Shown: positions 18,709 to 29,200 of the stretch, piece by piece | Layout: every line of letters begins with the position of its first letter | How positions within the stretch are numbered: the stretch's first letter is position 1 | Assembly: GCA_001767455.1 (NCBI GenBank) | Contig: MELC01000081.1 | Location: 1 to 64,000 of the forward strand | Direction: 5' to 3' | Source of the DNA: Acidobacteria bacterium RIFCSPLOWO2_12_FULL_66_21 | GTDB taxonomy: Bacteria; Acidobacteriota; Vicinamibacteria; Vicinamibacterales; 2-12-FULL-66-21 | Length of the DNA stretch: 64,000 nucleotides | Program-made: the position numbers and the translations under genes | Notes under the pieces: model-generated | Databases searched by the model: none | Seen by the model: the letters and a program-made list of their open reading frames with translations, nothing else | What the model was told of the DNA's origin: nothing

Positions 18709-18990
18709 ATGCTGGATCTCGCGAACGACATTCGCTCGCTGAGCGACTTCAAGCGGAAGACCTCGGAATTACTCGATCGCCTCAAGAGCACCGGACACCC
18801 GCTCGTCCTGACGATCAACGGGCGGGCGAAAGTCGTGGTCCAGGATGCGGAAGCCTACCAGGACCTGCTTGATCGGGTGGAGACGATTGAGGCTCTGCAA
18901 CGCGGATTCGCTGACGTGAAGGCCGGCCGTACCAAGCCGGCGCGCGGCGTGTTCAATCGGTTGCGCCGGAAGCATGACATTCCGCGTTGA
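18709..18990 (+). CDS. Phd/YefM-type antitoxin
   Basis: 93 aa. The N-terminal DNA-binding and dimerisation fold reads IRSLSDFKRKTSELLDRL followed by HPLVLTINGRAKVVVQDAEA, the usual YefM/Phd pattern. The C-terminal part, AGRTKPARGVFNRLRRK, is the toxin-neutralising tail. GAGGA lies a few bases before the ATG. It overlaps the toxin gene by 17 bp. It should repress its own operon and block the toxin. Confidence 0.88.
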   Translation: MLDLANDIRSLSDFKRKTSELLDRLKSTGHPLVLTINGRAKVVVQDAEAYQDLLDRVETIEALQRGFADVKAGRTKPARGVFNRLRRKHDIPR

Positions 18991-19321
18991 ACTGGCGAAG
19001 GGCGCCGAAGCGGACCTCGAAGAACTGTACCTCTGGGTCGTCGAGCGCGCTCCTCGTCAGGGCGCGGCGTGGTTCAATGGGCTCGAGCAGGCCATCCTCT
19101 CCCTCGACCGCCATCCTGAGCGGTGTCCGCTCGCGCCTGAGAGCGTCGACCCTGAGCGCCCGGTGCGCGTGCTCCACTACGGGCGCGCCCGCCACGTCTA
19201 CCGGATTCTGTTCTCCATCGACAACGCGGAACCCGTCGTGTACGTGCTCCACGTTCGCCGCGGAGCACGTGAGGCTTTAGGTTCGCCGACCTTTCGTGCT
19301 GGCCGGAGTTCCGAGACCTAA
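18974..19321 (+). CDS. RelE/ParE-family toxin
   Basis: 115 aa. The fold pattern is typical: FRVELAKGAEADLEELYLWV, then GAAWFNGLEQAILSLDRHPE, RVLHYGRARHVYRILFSID, and a last strand VVYVLHVRRGARE. It is co-translated with the upstream antitoxin. ParE members poison gyrase and RelE members cleave ribosome-bound mRNA; the sequence alone does not decide which applies. The last 15 residues are probably disordered. Confidence 0.85.
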   Translation: MTFRVELAKGAEADLEELYLWVVERAPRQGAAWFNGLEQAILSLDRHPERCPLAPESVDPERPVRVLHYGRARHVYRILFSIDNAEPVVYVLHVRRGAREALGSPTFRAGRSSET

Positions 19322-19411
19322 TCGGGCCGGCGCGCGGCCCGCCGAGGGCCCGAGGGCCTGACCAGAGCGATCCGCCGGGGGTCTGACATATGATCGGCAT
19401 CCAGTTCCCGG

Positions 19412-22162
19412 ATGCCCCACGTCTTCGAAGACTTCGCCAGGGTCGCCGAGCGGTTCCCCGACAAGGTTGCCGTGGAGTTCTGCCGACGCGCGGACGTCGA
19501 GCGCTGCACGTACGCCGAGTTGTCCGCCCTCGCCCACCAGGTCGCCGGCGTCCTTGCCGGCGCAGGCATCACGAAGGGCGCGCGCTGCGCGATCCTGGCT
19601 GACAACGACGCCCGCTGGTGTGGCGCTTACTTCGGCATCCTGCGCCTCGGCGCCATCGCGGTCCCGCTCGATACCGCCTATCATGCGCCGCAGGTCCGTA
19701 CCGTCCTGGCCGACAGCGGCGCCACGGTACTCGTCACCTCGGCCCGGCATCTCGCGACGGCGCGTGAAGCCACGGCGGCGATGTCGCCGGCCCCCGAGGT
19801 CCTGCTCCTGTCGGGCACGGCTCCCGGTGTACGTGACATCGACACCGCGCTTGGCGCCGGGGTCGCTTCGAGTCTCCCGCCGTGCCCCGCAACCTCGTCC
19901 GACGCGGCGGTCATGCTCTACACGTCGGGAACGACGAGCGATCCCAAGGGCGTGGTCCTGACCCACGGGAATCTCCTGGCCGAGAAGACAGCCGCATTCA
20001 CGGTGGTCCGCCTGACCGAGCACGATGCGATTCTCGGCGTGCTGCCGCTCTTCCACGCGCTGGCCCAGTTGGCGAACCTCCTGCTCCCGTTCACCGCGGG
20101 CGCCCGCGTGGTGTTCCTCGAGACGATCACCAGCACGGACATGATGCGGGCGTTCACGGAACGTCAGATCACCACGTTCTGTGTCGTGCCGCAGTTCTAC
20201 TATCTGTTGCACCAGCGCATCATGGACCGGGTGGCCTCGTCGCCGTTTCCCGCCCGGGTCGCCTTCCGATCGCTGCTCGCCGCCAATGCCCGGCTCCGGC
20301 AGCATCTGGGACTCAACCTCGGGCGCCGCCTGTTCAAGCGAGCGCACGACGCGCTGGGCGGACATATGCGCGTCATGGTGTCCGGCGGGTCCCGCTTTGA
20401 CAGCCGGATCGGGCGCGACCTGTACGCCATGGGCTTCAATATCCTGCAGGCCTACGGCCTCACGGAATGCTCCGGAGCGGCGACGCTGTTGAGGCCGGGC
20501 GACCCGCACGTCGAGGCGGTGGGGCAGGTGCTCGCTGGCGTCGAGATCCGGATTCTCCCCGACCCGGCGAGCCCGTTGGACCGGGAGCATCCCGATGGAG
20601 AGGTCCTGATCAAAGGACCCATCGTGATGGCCGGGTACCACAATCGGCCTGACGTCAACGCGGCCGCCCTGGAGGACGGCTGGCTGCACACCGGCGACCT
20701 CGGCTACCTCGACGAAGACGGGCGGCTGTACATCACGGGCCGCAAGAGGGAGATCATCGTGCTCGCCTCCGGGAAGAACATCTATCCCGAGGAGATCGAA
20801 GCCCACTACGCGCAGTCGCCCTTCATCCGCGAGCTCTGCGTCATGGGTGTGGCGCTCTCCGGCGAGCCGTCTGCCGAGCGGCTGCACGCCATCGTCGTGC
20901 CGAATGTCGATCTCATGCGCGAGCGGCACATCGTCAACTTCCGGGAGGTCATTCGATTCGATATCGAAGGACTCGCCCTCGGACTGCCTCATTACAAGCG
21001 GGTCCTGAGCTTCGATATCTGGCTCGAGGACCTCCCGCGCACGACGACGAGGAAGCTGAAGCGCCACGAGATCGAGCGCCGCTACCGAGACGGACAAACC
21101 GCGGCAGAAGAGAGGCCGGCGGGCGCCGACTGGAGCGACGCGGATCAGGTCTGGGCGGCGGACCCCCGGGTGTCGCGGATCCTGGCGGCGATCCGCGCCT
21201 CCGCGCACGGCGCCGCGGTCACGCCCGATGCGAACCTGGAACTCGACTTGGGTCTGGACTCGATGGAACGGGTCGAACTGTTCTCCAGGCTCGAACAGGA
21301 AATGGGGGTGGACGTCGCCGAGGAGGCGGCGCAGCGGATCTATACCGTGCGGGATCTGGTGGACGCCGTCCATCCGTTGACGGGCGAGAGTGGCGCGCAG
21401 GCGTCCGCGGCCGTGGCCGATCCCTGGGCGAGGACACTCGCCGCGGACGAATCGGATGAAGTGTTCGCGTCCATTCTGAAGCCCAGACCGATTTTCGGCA
21501 CGTTCGCGTTTCTCGTGATGAGAGCCCTCCACGCATGCGCACGGGTCTTCGCGGGCCTGCGCGTCACAGGGCGCGAGCACATTCCCGCGGCAGGACCGTT
21601 CGTGCTGAGCCCGAATCATCAGAGCTATCTGGACGGCTTCCTGCTGGTCGGGGCGTTGCCTTACGCCACTTTCCGGCGGCTGTTCTTCGTGGGCGCGAGC
21701 GAGTACTTCGAGACCCCCCTCAGGAGGACGCTCGCGGAGTGGATCAACGTGGTGCCGGTCGATCCCGACGCCAACCTGTTGCGCGCGATGCAGGCGGGCG
21801 CGTTCGGGTTGCGCCGCAACCGCGTGCTCGCGCTCTTCCCGGAAGGCGAACGATCCCCGGACGGCGCCCCGCGGCGCTTCAAGAAGGGCGCGGCGATCAC
21901 CGCGCTCCAGGCGGGCGTGCCGATTGTCCCGGTGGCCATTCACGGGGTGTTCGAGATCTGGCCCCGCGGGAAGAGTCTCCAGTGGCGAACCCTGTGGCCA
22001 TGGGCGGGCACACGCTGCGACGTGCAGTTCGGACCGCCGATCCCCTCCGACGGCGCTGCCCTCGCGGCCGGGTCCGACAAGTACGAGCAGCACACCGCCG
22101 CGTTGCGAGCGTCCGTCGTTCAGATGTGGGACGCGCTCGAATCGCAACGACGACGGTTGTAA
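19412..22162 (+). CDS. acyl-CoA/AMP ligase - ACP - PlsC acyltransferase fusion
   Basis: 916 aa with three enzyme modules. Residues about 1-560 are an AMP-forming ligase: LYTSGTTSDPKG near 170-180, AYGLTECSG, the GDLGYLDEDG motif and KNIYPEEIE. Residues about 580-660 are an acyl carrier domain, LDLGLDSMERVELFSRLEQE, with phosphopantetheine Ser617. Residues about 700-916 are a 1-acylglycerol-3-phosphate acyltransferase, with NHQSYLD (N735-H736 to D741), FPEGERSPDG near 809 and VPIVPVAIHG. The likely path is activation of a fatty acid as acyl-AMP, loading on the ACP, and transfer to a lysophospholipid or other glycerol acceptor. It resembles the Aas acyltransferase/acyl-ACP synthetase with the module order reversed and its own ACP. 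No strong RBS fixes the start. Confidence 0.9.
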   Translation: MPHVFEDFARVAERFPDKVAVEFCRRADVERCTYAELSALAHQVAGVLAGAGITKGARCAILADNDARWCGAYFGILRLGAIAVPLDTAYHAPQVRTVLADSGATVLVTSARHLATAREATAAMSPAPEVLLLSGTAPGVRDIDTALGAGVASSLPPCPATSSDAAVMLYTSGTTSDPKGVVLTHGNLLAEKTAAFTVVRLTEHDAILGVLPLFHALAQLANLLLPFTAGARVVFLETITSTDMMRAFTERQITTFCVVPQFYYLLHQRIMDRVASSPFPARVAFRSLLAANARLRQHLGLNLGRRLFKRAHDALGGHMRVMVSGGSRFDSRIGRDLYAMGFNILQAYGLTECSGAATLLRPGDPHVEAVGQVLAGVEIRILPDPASPLDREHPDGEVLIKGPIVMAGYHNRPDVNAAALEDGWLHTGDLGYLDEDGRLYITGRKREIIVLASGKNIYPEEIEAHYAQSPFIRELCVMGVALSGEPSAERLHAIVVPNVDLMRERHIVNFREVIRFDIEGLALGLPHYKRVLSFDIWLEDLPRTTTRKLKRHEIERRYRDGQTAAEERPAGADWSDADQVWAADPRVSRILAAIRASAHGAAVTPDANLELDLGLDSMERVELFSRLEQEMGVDVAEEAAQRIYTVRDLVDAVHPLTGESGAQASAAVADPWARTLAADESDEVFASILKPRPIFGTFAFLVMRALHACARVFAGLRVTGREHIPAAGPFVLSPNHQSYLDGFLLVGALPYATFRRLFFVGASEYFETPLRRTLAEWINVVPVDPDANLLRAMQAGAFGLRRNRVLALFPEGERSPDGAPRRFKKGAAITALQAGVPIVPVAIHGVFEIWPRGKSLQWRTLWPWAGTRCDVQFGPPIPSDGAALAAGSDKYEQHTAALRASVVQMWDALESQRRRL

Positions 22163-22431
22163 TCGTACACGGGAAAGCCCGGTCGCCGCGCGTGGTGAGC
22201 GCGGCGACGGCGCGGGCCTCGCGCTCATCACGCGCAGGCGCCGGCGAGTACGTCGCCGGCCGTCAGTCGATCGAGCAGGGTGCGCAGGCACGTTGGGATC
22301 GCCCTGGACCGATTGACACACCTCAGCGTCGCGTCGTCGACGGCTCGGGAAGCGTGCGCATCGAGATGGTCCAGGGGAGAAAGGGCGAGGAGCGTGTCGG
22401 TGACGCGCGGTCGAGCGGCGTGGTGGTGCAG
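22163..22431. other. intergenic, nothing recognised
   Basis: A GC-rich stretch between the ligase fusion and the HEPN remnant. No domain, RNA or terminator-like structure was noted. Confidence 0.4.
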
Positions 22432-22844
22432 TCAGGGTCCGTACTGTGCGGTGACAATGCCGCCCACCCAGGACACGACGACCCTCGCGGTCGCGACCGC
22501 CTTCTCATAGTCCTCGACGAGGACGGGCTCGGACGGTCCAGGATAGCGCGCGGCGACGGCATAGTCAGTCAATGCGGACGCCTCCTGCACGTCAACGGGA
22601 ATGTCGAATCCCAACTCCGCCAGTCGTGTGATCAATTCGCTGATGGAGTGCGTCCGGGCACCTGTACGCCTTTCAACACGAGCAGCGCCTTGAGCGCCTT
22701 CTCAGCAGCCTGCTGCGCATTGAAGCAAGGGTCTTCGAACAGAACGTCGGGGGCGACCTGTCCTTGGGACGCTCTGGCCAGATTGCTGCGCGCCCGACGC
22801 AGCCACTCGCGCGGATCCTCGGGGCTCGCGCCCTCAGGCGGCAT
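22432..22844 (-). pseudogene. HEPN-domain toxin, frameshifted
   Basis: The first half (22844 to about 22660) reads PREWLRRARSNLARASQGQ and FEDPCFNAQQAAEKALKALL, the first helices of a HEPN protein. The frame breaks near 22650-22660, giving TPSAN and a stop. One base out of frame the domain continues HSISELITRLAELGFD, then ALTDYAVAARYPGPSEPVL and EDYEKAVATARVVVSWV. The HEPN RxxxxH-type region lies exactly at the break. It overlaps the MNT partner by 11 bp. A single indel separates it from an intact gene, so the loss may be recent or a sequencing error. Confidence 0.75.
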
Positions 22845-23139
22845 ACACTTCGCGGCCTTCGCGCAGGGCCGGTCCGATGATGGTGGCGACGCCGTCCTTG
22901 AGAGCCTCGACGTCCTCGGGGGTCACGACCACCACGTCGACCGACGCTCGGATGCCGACCAGGGCGCGATAAATGGCCTGGGCCAGTCGCCGCCGGCTCG
23001 CGATGCCGCGCTTGATGACGAGAAAATCCAGGTCGCTGTGTGGACCCTCCGTGCCGCGCGCGGCCGATCCGAAGAGGATCACGCGATCCGGTTTGGCCAC
23101 GGCCACGATGCGTTCGAGGGCCGCTTCAAGAGGCGTCAT
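22834..23139 (-). CDS. MNT-type minimal nucleotidyltransferase (antitoxin of HEPN-MNT pair)
   Basis: 101 aa. VILFGSAARGTEGPHSDLDF contains the GSxxRG...SDxD nucleotidyltransferase motif. The third acidic residue is in ASVDVVVVTPED. Members of this family neutralise HEPN RNases, in some cases by AMPylation. Here the HEPN partner downstream is frameshifted, which would leave the antitoxin without a target. Confidence 0.85.
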   Translation of the reverse strand: MTPLEAALERIVAVAKPDRVILFGSAARGTEGPHSDLDFLVIKRGIASRRRLAQAIYRALVGIRASVDVVVVTPEDVEALKDGVATIIGPALREGREVYAA

Positions 23140-23184
23140 GTGGTCACTATACTGCGACTCTGGCCGTCGTGGAGGCGTGCTCGT

Positions 23185-23226
23185 CTATGTGAGCCCGACG
23201 ACGCGCTGAAGGCCATCGGCGTCTAG
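23185..23226 (+). pseudogene. scrap of a kinase 3' end, duplicate of the 16042-18309 gene
   Basis: CTATGTGAGCCCGACG is identical to 18123-18138. It is joined directly to a 30-bp copy (one mismatch) of 18280-18309, encoding DDALKAIGV and the stop. About 140 bp between the two parts are missing. It is a deleted remnant of a paralogous kinase, cut at a short shared GACG. Confidence 0.6.
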
Positions 23227-23388
23227 TGTCCCGTCCCCGTGGATCGTGGCATAAATCCCGGAGCGCGGCGCCTGGCTGGCAAGGCGCGACGACCGAGAAT
23301 ACTGGGTGTATTTGAGGAAGGAGCAACGCAGCCAGACGGAATGCCCCGCCCGGGAGTTATGTGACGAACCACGGGGACGGGACACTAG
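23223..23388. repeat. 166-bp palindromic repeat element (MITE/REP-like)
   Basis: The ends are a perfect 20-bp inverted repeat: CTAGTGTCCCGTCCCCGTGG at 23223-23242 and its complement at 23369-23388. The stem continues imperfectly for another 18 or so bp (CATAA.TCCCGG on both sides), and the interior holds a further TGGCTG/CAGCCA pair. No coding sequence is inside. Non-autonomous mobile elements and REP-type palindromes look like this. It directly abuts the stop codon of the kinase scrap. Confidence 0.65.
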
Positions 23389-23561
23389 TTCCGCATCGGA
23401 CTCGCGCGGCCGGGCCAGTCGCGACTGCTCCAGGGCGAGTACGCGTTCGACCGCGTTGGCTCGGCGTAGCGGGGGCCGGGTGTAGTATCCGTGTGTCGTA
23501 GCGGGCCGCGCATCCGGCCTATCCTCTGCTTCGGATCTCAGAGCTGAATTGCGGGGGTTGC

Positions 23562-25766
23562 ATGCCCGGGATCGGCCAGACGGTTTCGCATTACAGGATT
23601 GTGGAGAAGCTGGGCTGCGGCGGCATGGGTGTCGTCTACAAGGCCGAAGACACCAGGCTCCACCGTTTCGTCGCCTTGAAGTTCCTGCCTGCCGAGTTCT
23701 CCAGAGACCGCCAGGCCGTTGAACGGTTCCAGCGCGAGGCTCAGGCCGCTTCGGCCTTGAATCATCCCAATATCTGCACCATCCACGACGTCGACGAGTA
23801 CGAGGGCCAGCACTTCATCGCCATGGAGCTGCTCGAAGGCAAGACACTCAAGCAGCAGATCGAAGCCAAGCCGTTTGAGATCGAGCATCTCCTCGATATC
23901 GCCATTCAGATTACGGATGGCTTGCAGGCCGCACATGCCAAAGACATCATCCATCGGGACATCAAGCCTGCCAACATATTCGTAACCGACCGCGGGATGG
24001 CGAAGATCCTCGACTTCGGCCTGGCCAAGCTGGCTCGCGCATCCAGTGCCGAGACTACTCAGGCGGTCACAGCTGCCGGCACGATCATGGGGACGACGCT
24101 GTACATGTCGCCCGAGCAGGCCGAGGGCCGGCCGGTCGACAGCCGCAGCGACCTGTTCAGCCTCGGCGCGGTGCTGTATGAGATGGTGAGCGGCATCCGG
24201 GCGTTCGAGCGGGACTCGGATATCTCGACGCTGGCGGCGGTGCTGTATCAGGAACCGCCCCCGTTGGGCAACGCGCCGCCGGAGCTGGCGGCGATCGTCA
24301 GCCGCTGTTTGCGCAAGAACCCCGGCGACCGGTTTCAGCGCGCCGACGAGCTGCAACGCGCACTCCAGCAGGTCGGCCGTTCCGCCCCCGTGCCTGCGCT
24401 CGCCGTTCTCCCGTTCACAAACATGAGCGCGGAGAAGGACGACGAGTATTTCAGCGACGGGCTGACCGAGGAGATCATCAACGCGTTGACGAAGATCGCC
24501 GGCCTGCGCGTGACGGCCCGCACGTCCGCATTCACATTCCGCGGCAGGGAACAGGGCATCCGCGAAATCGGAGTCCGGCTCGCCGTGGACAAAATCCTCG
24601 AAGGCAGCGTGAGGAGGGCCGGCAAAAAGCTCCGTGTGACGGCACAGCTCATCAACGTGGGCGATGGCTGCCACATATGGAGCGAGCGGTACGAACGCGA
24701 AATGACGGACGTGTTCGCCATCCAGGACGAGATCTCACAGGCGATCGCGGACAAGCTGCGGGTCGGGATCGGACAGGCACCGCGGACGACCCGTCAGCCG
24801 ACTGAGGACCTGGAGGCGTACAACCTGTATCTTCAGGGCCGGCACCACTTGTCCAAGTGGACGCCCGAGGGGTTCGCGAGGGCCAGGGTGTGTCTCGAGC
24901 AGGCGGTCGCGCGGGATCCAGGCTTTGCGCTCGCGTACGATGCCCTCTCGGAATTCTACTGGTACATCGGTTTTTTCGGGATGCGTCCGCCGAAGGAGGC
25001 GTTCTCGACGGGAATCTGGGCGGCACTGCGCGCCGTCGAAATCGACGACACGCTGGCCGAGACGCATGCGCTGATCGGGATGTACCGCAAGGAACTGGAC
25101 TACAACTGGCCGGAAGTTCAGAGGAAAATGCAGCGCGCGCTGGAACTGAACCCATCCTCGCCCACCGTGCGGCTGCGCAATGCGCTCAGCGGCTTCATGC
25201 CGCTGGGACGGATCGCAGAGGCGGTAGAGGACATGAAGTGCATCCTCACATCGGACCCGCTGTCGCTGTTCAACCGCTGGTGGCTGACGATCATGTACTA
25301 CCTCGCGCGCGACAATGTCCGCGCGATGGAGCAAGCGCGGTTCATGATCGATCTCGACCCGACGTACTACGTCGGGCACTGGGCGCTGGGATTGATCTGC
25401 ATGGACGAAGGAACAGCGGGTGAATCGGTCGCCGAATGCCGCCGGGCGGCCGAACTGTCAGGCGACGTCCCCCTCATGCTCGGGTGGCTTGGCCTGGCGC
25501 TGGCGCGAACTGGCGACACGGCAGGTGCGGAGGCGCTGCTGGAACGGTTGTCAGAGATCTCCCGGGCCGCGTACGTCCCCCCGAGCAGCTTCGCGTGGAT
25601 TCACCTGGGACTCGGCCATGTCGACGACGCCTTCACCTGGATGGATCGGGCGATCGATGGCCGGGATCCGATGATGATGCCGATCAAGACCTATCCGTTT
25701 TTCGATCCGCTCCGCGCAGACCCGCGCTTCCACGCGCTCCTGCGGAAGATGAACCTGGAGGACTAG
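23562..25766 (+). CDS. Ser/Thr kinase with FlgO/TolB-N-like domain and TPRs
   Basis: 734 aa, similar in layout to the kinase at 16042. Kinase domain 1-270: [16 protein letters not shown] with K40, [31 protein letters not shown]. Then [20 protein letters not shown] and [20 protein letters not shown] (about 280-400). The C-terminal 330 residues are TPR-like, with [20 protein letters not shown] at the start. No membrane helix is present, so it is a soluble cytoplasmic kinase. It is the last gene before the toxin locus; a regulatory link is possible but nothing in the sequence proves it. Confidence 0.9.
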   Translation: MPGIGQTVSHYRIVEKLGCGGMGVVYKAEDTRLHRFVALKFLPAEFSRDRQAVERFQREAQAASALNHPNICTIHDVDEYEGQHFIAMELLEGKTLKQQIEAKPFEIEHLLDIAIQITDGLQAAHAKDIIHRDIKPANIFVTDRGMAKILDFGLAKLARASSAETTQAVTAAGTIMGTTLYMSPEQAEGRPVDSRSDLFSLGAVLYEMVSGIRAFERDSDISTLAAVLYQEPPPLGNAPPELAAIVSRCLRKNPGDRFQRADELQRALQQVGRSAPVPALAVLPFTNMSAEKDDEYFSDGLTEEIINALTKIAGLRVTARTSAFTFRGREQGIREIGVRLAVDKILEGSVRRAGKKLRVTAQLINVGDGCHIWSERYEREMTDVFAIQDEISQAIADKLRVGIGQAPRTTRQPTEDLEAYNLYLQGRHHLSKWTPEGFARARVCLEQAVARDPGFALAYDALSEFYWYIGFFGMRPPKEAFSTGIWAALRAVEIDDTLAETHALIGMYRKELDYNWPEVQRKMQRALELNPSSPTVRLRNALSGFMPLGRIAEAVEDMKCILTSDPLSLFNRWWLTIMYYLARDNVRAMEQARFMIDLDPTYYVGHWALGLICMDEGTAGESVAECRRAAELSGDVPLMLGWLGLALARTGDTAGAEALLERLSEISRAAYVPPSSFAWIHLGLGHVDDAFTWMDRAIDGRDPMMMPIKTYPFFDPLRADPRFHALLRKMNLED

Positions 25767-26231
25767 CCGGGGCGCTGCGACGCGCGGGCGGCGGCTGCCG
25801 CGAACTCAACGCCTCGCGCGTACGTGTTTCCGTCTGTGCACCGAGCTACGGCTCAGTCAGTATTTGGCCCCTCCGGCCAGCGGATTGCCCGCTGGGGGGA
25901 AGCTTATTGGGCGGTTCCCGACCGAAACGCCGCGCGGCGACGTGAAGCGGCCGGGGCACACGCCTTGCACGCCCGCGCGCGTCGTCTCACATGCGCGAAC
26001 GCCAGTCACCTCCACCTGCAGATGCCCGGAGGATCGCTGTAGCCCCAGAGGGGACCCCGACAACCCGCCACATCGTCATGGTCGTACCCGAAGGCGATGA
26101 GCACCAGGCCGAGCGGACGGTTCCGCCGAAGTGGTCTGGCCGCTCCAGAGTCAGGCGGGCACCAGAAACTTCCGCTACGGCACGGGCACGTTAAATCGGT
26201 GGAAGAACGAGCTGCGCGGAGGTGAACGAGC
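25767..26231. other. upstream region of the Tc toxin locus
   Basis: No gene is recognised in these 465 bp. The toxin promoter should lie here, but no clear -35/-10 pair could be picked out. The only clear signal is the GGAGG ribosome-binding site about ten bases before the ATG at 26232. Confidence 0.4.
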
Positions 26232-29200
26232 ATGGGTCTGGACTCCAAGCAGGAACACACTCAGCAGACACGCCTCGACGCCCCATCCATCTCGCTTCCA
26301 GCCGGCGGCGGTGCTATTCGAGGCATCGGGGAAAAGTTCGCCGCCAATCCTGTAACCGGCACGGGCGCGATGTCCGTTCCGATTACGACCAGCCCCGGCC
26401 GATCGGGCTTCGGGCCGCAGCTTGCGCTTTCTTACGACTCCGGCGCCGGCAACGGTCCGTTCGGCTTCGGCTGGATGCTCTCGGTGCCGGCGATCACGCG
26501 AAAGACCGACAAGGGACTGCCGCTGTACGACGATGCGGCTGAGTCCGACGTGTACGTGTTTTCGGGCGCCGACGACCTGGTGCCCGTCCTCAATCCGGAC
26601 CACTCGCGCTTCGTGGACACGGTCTCGGCCCCCGGCACGACGATCCACCGCTATCGTCCGCGGATCGAGGGGTCGTTCTCTCGCATCGAGCGGTGGACCG
26701 CGAACGACACCGGCGAGATTCGGTGGCGGTCGATCACGCGCGAAAATGTGACGACGATTTATGGGCGCGACAACAACGCGCGCGTCTTCGACCCTGAGGA
26801 TCCGAACCCCGCGCATCCGACGCGCGTCTTCAGCTGGCTCGCGTGCGAAACCTACGACGACAAGGGCAACGCGGTCCTGTACGAGTACGCCGAGGAAAAC
26901 GACAGGCAGGTTGACACGTCGCAGGCGCACGAGCGCAACCGCATGCGGACCGCCAACCGGTATCCAAAGCGGATCCGGTACGGCAACCGCGTGTCGCGGC
27001 TCGTCCAGCAGGACCTGAAGGGCACGCCCTTCCTGTTCGAGGTTGTATTCGACTACGGCGAGGGGCACTGCGAAGACGTTCCGCTGAATGGAGCAGTGCC
27101 AGAAGCCGAACAGCATCGATTCGTGCGCGCCGCTGAGGGCGCAAAAGGCGACTGGCCGGTGCGGCCCGATCCGTTTTCGTCGCACCGCGGCGGATTCGAG
27201 CAGCGGACGTACCGCCGCTGCCAGCGCGTGCTGATGTTTCATCGCTTCGACGAGCTCGGCGACCAGCCGTGCCTCGTGCGCGCGACCGAGTTCGACTACG
27301 CGGACTTCGACTACGCGCTGCCGTCCACGGTAGACGCGGAGCTCGCGCATCAGGGCAGCACGCGCTACGCGTCGTTCATTCGATCGATCACGCAGGCCGG
27401 CTTCGTCCGCGACGAGGCGCAGGCGCCGGTGGTGCGCAACGGCGTCACCTATCTGACGTACCTGAAAGCGGCGTTGCCGCCGCTGGAGTTCGAGTACAGC
27501 AAGCCGCGCATTCAGGATGCGGTGCAGGAGCTCGATCCAGAGAGCCTCGAGCATCTGCCGGCGGGTCTCGACGGCAGCGCGTATCGGTGGCTGGATCTCG
27601 ACGGCGAAGGGCTGTCCGGAATCCTGACCGAGCAGGCCGACGCCTGGTTCTATTCGCCCAATCTGGGAGGCGCGCGATTCGGCGCGCCGCAACCGATGGC
27701 CGCCAGGCCGTCGCTGGCGGCGCTTCGCGGCGGCCGCCAGCAGTTGCTCGATCTCGCCGGCGACGGGCAGCTCGACCTCGCCCAGTTCGGCGGCCCGATG
27801 CCCGGATTCTACGAGCGAACGCTCGACGAGAACTGGGATCCGTTCACGCCGTTCGTCACGCTGCCCGACATCGACTGGGACGAACCGAATCTGCGGTTCG
27901 TGGATCTCGACGGCGACGGCCATCCCGACGTGCTGATTACGGAGGACCACGTCTTCACGTGGCACCCATCGCGCGCGGAGGAGGGATTCGGGCCGGCGCT
28001 TCGGGTCGCACAGGCGCTCGACGAAGAAGAGGGCCCGCGCCTGGTGTTCGCCGACGGCGAGCAGGCCGTGTATCTCGCCGACATGTGCGGCGACGGTCTC
28101 ACGGATCTCGTGCGGATCCGCAATGGTGAGATCTGCTACTGGGCGAACATTGGGTACGGGCGTTTTTCACGCAAGGTCGCCATGGACAATGCTCCATGGT
28201 TCGATCGTCCCGACCAGTTCGACCAGCGCCGCGTGCGTCTGGCCGACGTCGACGGCTCGGGCACGAACGACGTCATCTACCTGGCGGCCGGTGGTCCGCG
28301 GATCTACTTCAACCAGTCCGGCAACCGGTTCAGCGACGCGCGTCCGCTGAGCGCCTTTCCGCGGCTCGACAACGTCTCGTCGATCGTGCCCGTGGATCTC
28401 TTCGGCAACGGCACGGCGTGTCTCGTCTGGTCGTCGCCGCTGGCAAGCGACGCACGCCGGCAGATGCGCTACGTCGATCTGATGGGCGGGCAGAAGCCCC
28501 ATCTACTGGTGAATGCCAGGAACAATCTGGGCGCCGAGACCCGCCTCCACTACGTCTCGTCCACGTTCTTCTACCTTCAGGACAAACACGACGGACGCCC
28601 GTGGATCACGAGGCTGCCATTTCCTGTGCACGTCGTCGATCGCGTGGAGACGATCGACTGGGTGAGCCGCAATCGGTTCGCGTCCCGCCATGCGTATCAC
28701 CACGGATACTTTGACGGCGAGGAGCGGGAATTCCGCGGTTTCGCGTTCGTCGAGCAATGGGACACGGAGCAGTTCGAAACAGTCGGCCCGGCCGGAGACT
28801 GGCTGGGAACGAACATTGACCCCGTGTCGCACGTGCCGCCGGTCTATACGAAGACCTGGTTTCACACGGGCGCGTACGTGGGCCGCGATCACGTGTCCGA
28901 TGTCTTTGCGGGCCTGGCCGACGAGGGTGGCGGCCGGAAGTTCGACGAGTACTACCGCGAGCCGGCGTGGAACAACGCGGCTGCCGTTCGAGCGAATCTC
29001 CTGCCCGATACGGTCCTGCCCGTCGACCTCACCGCTGACGAAGAGCGCGAGGCCTGTCGAGCGCTGAAAGGGTCGATGTTGCGGCAGGAGGTGTACGCGC
29101 TCGACGGCGCGCAGGCGAACGAGCATCCCTACACGGTCATGGAACACAATTTCACCATCGAGCGCGTGCAGCGGCGCGGTGCGAATCGGCACGCGGTGTT

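Noticed and set aside
18709..19321. Toxin-antitoxin pair as part of the Tc locus
   Set aside because: It is a standard chromosomal Phd/ParE pair, about 7 kb away and separated by unrelated genes.
19277..22321. 1014-codon minus-strand open frame
   Set aside because: It is the antisense of the ligase-ACP-PlsC gene, which has all catalytic motifs; the minus frame shows none.
23223..23388. Palindrome as a transcription terminator for the upstream scrap
   Set aside because: The arms are 126 bp apart and no T-run follows; the shape fits a mobile repeat better.
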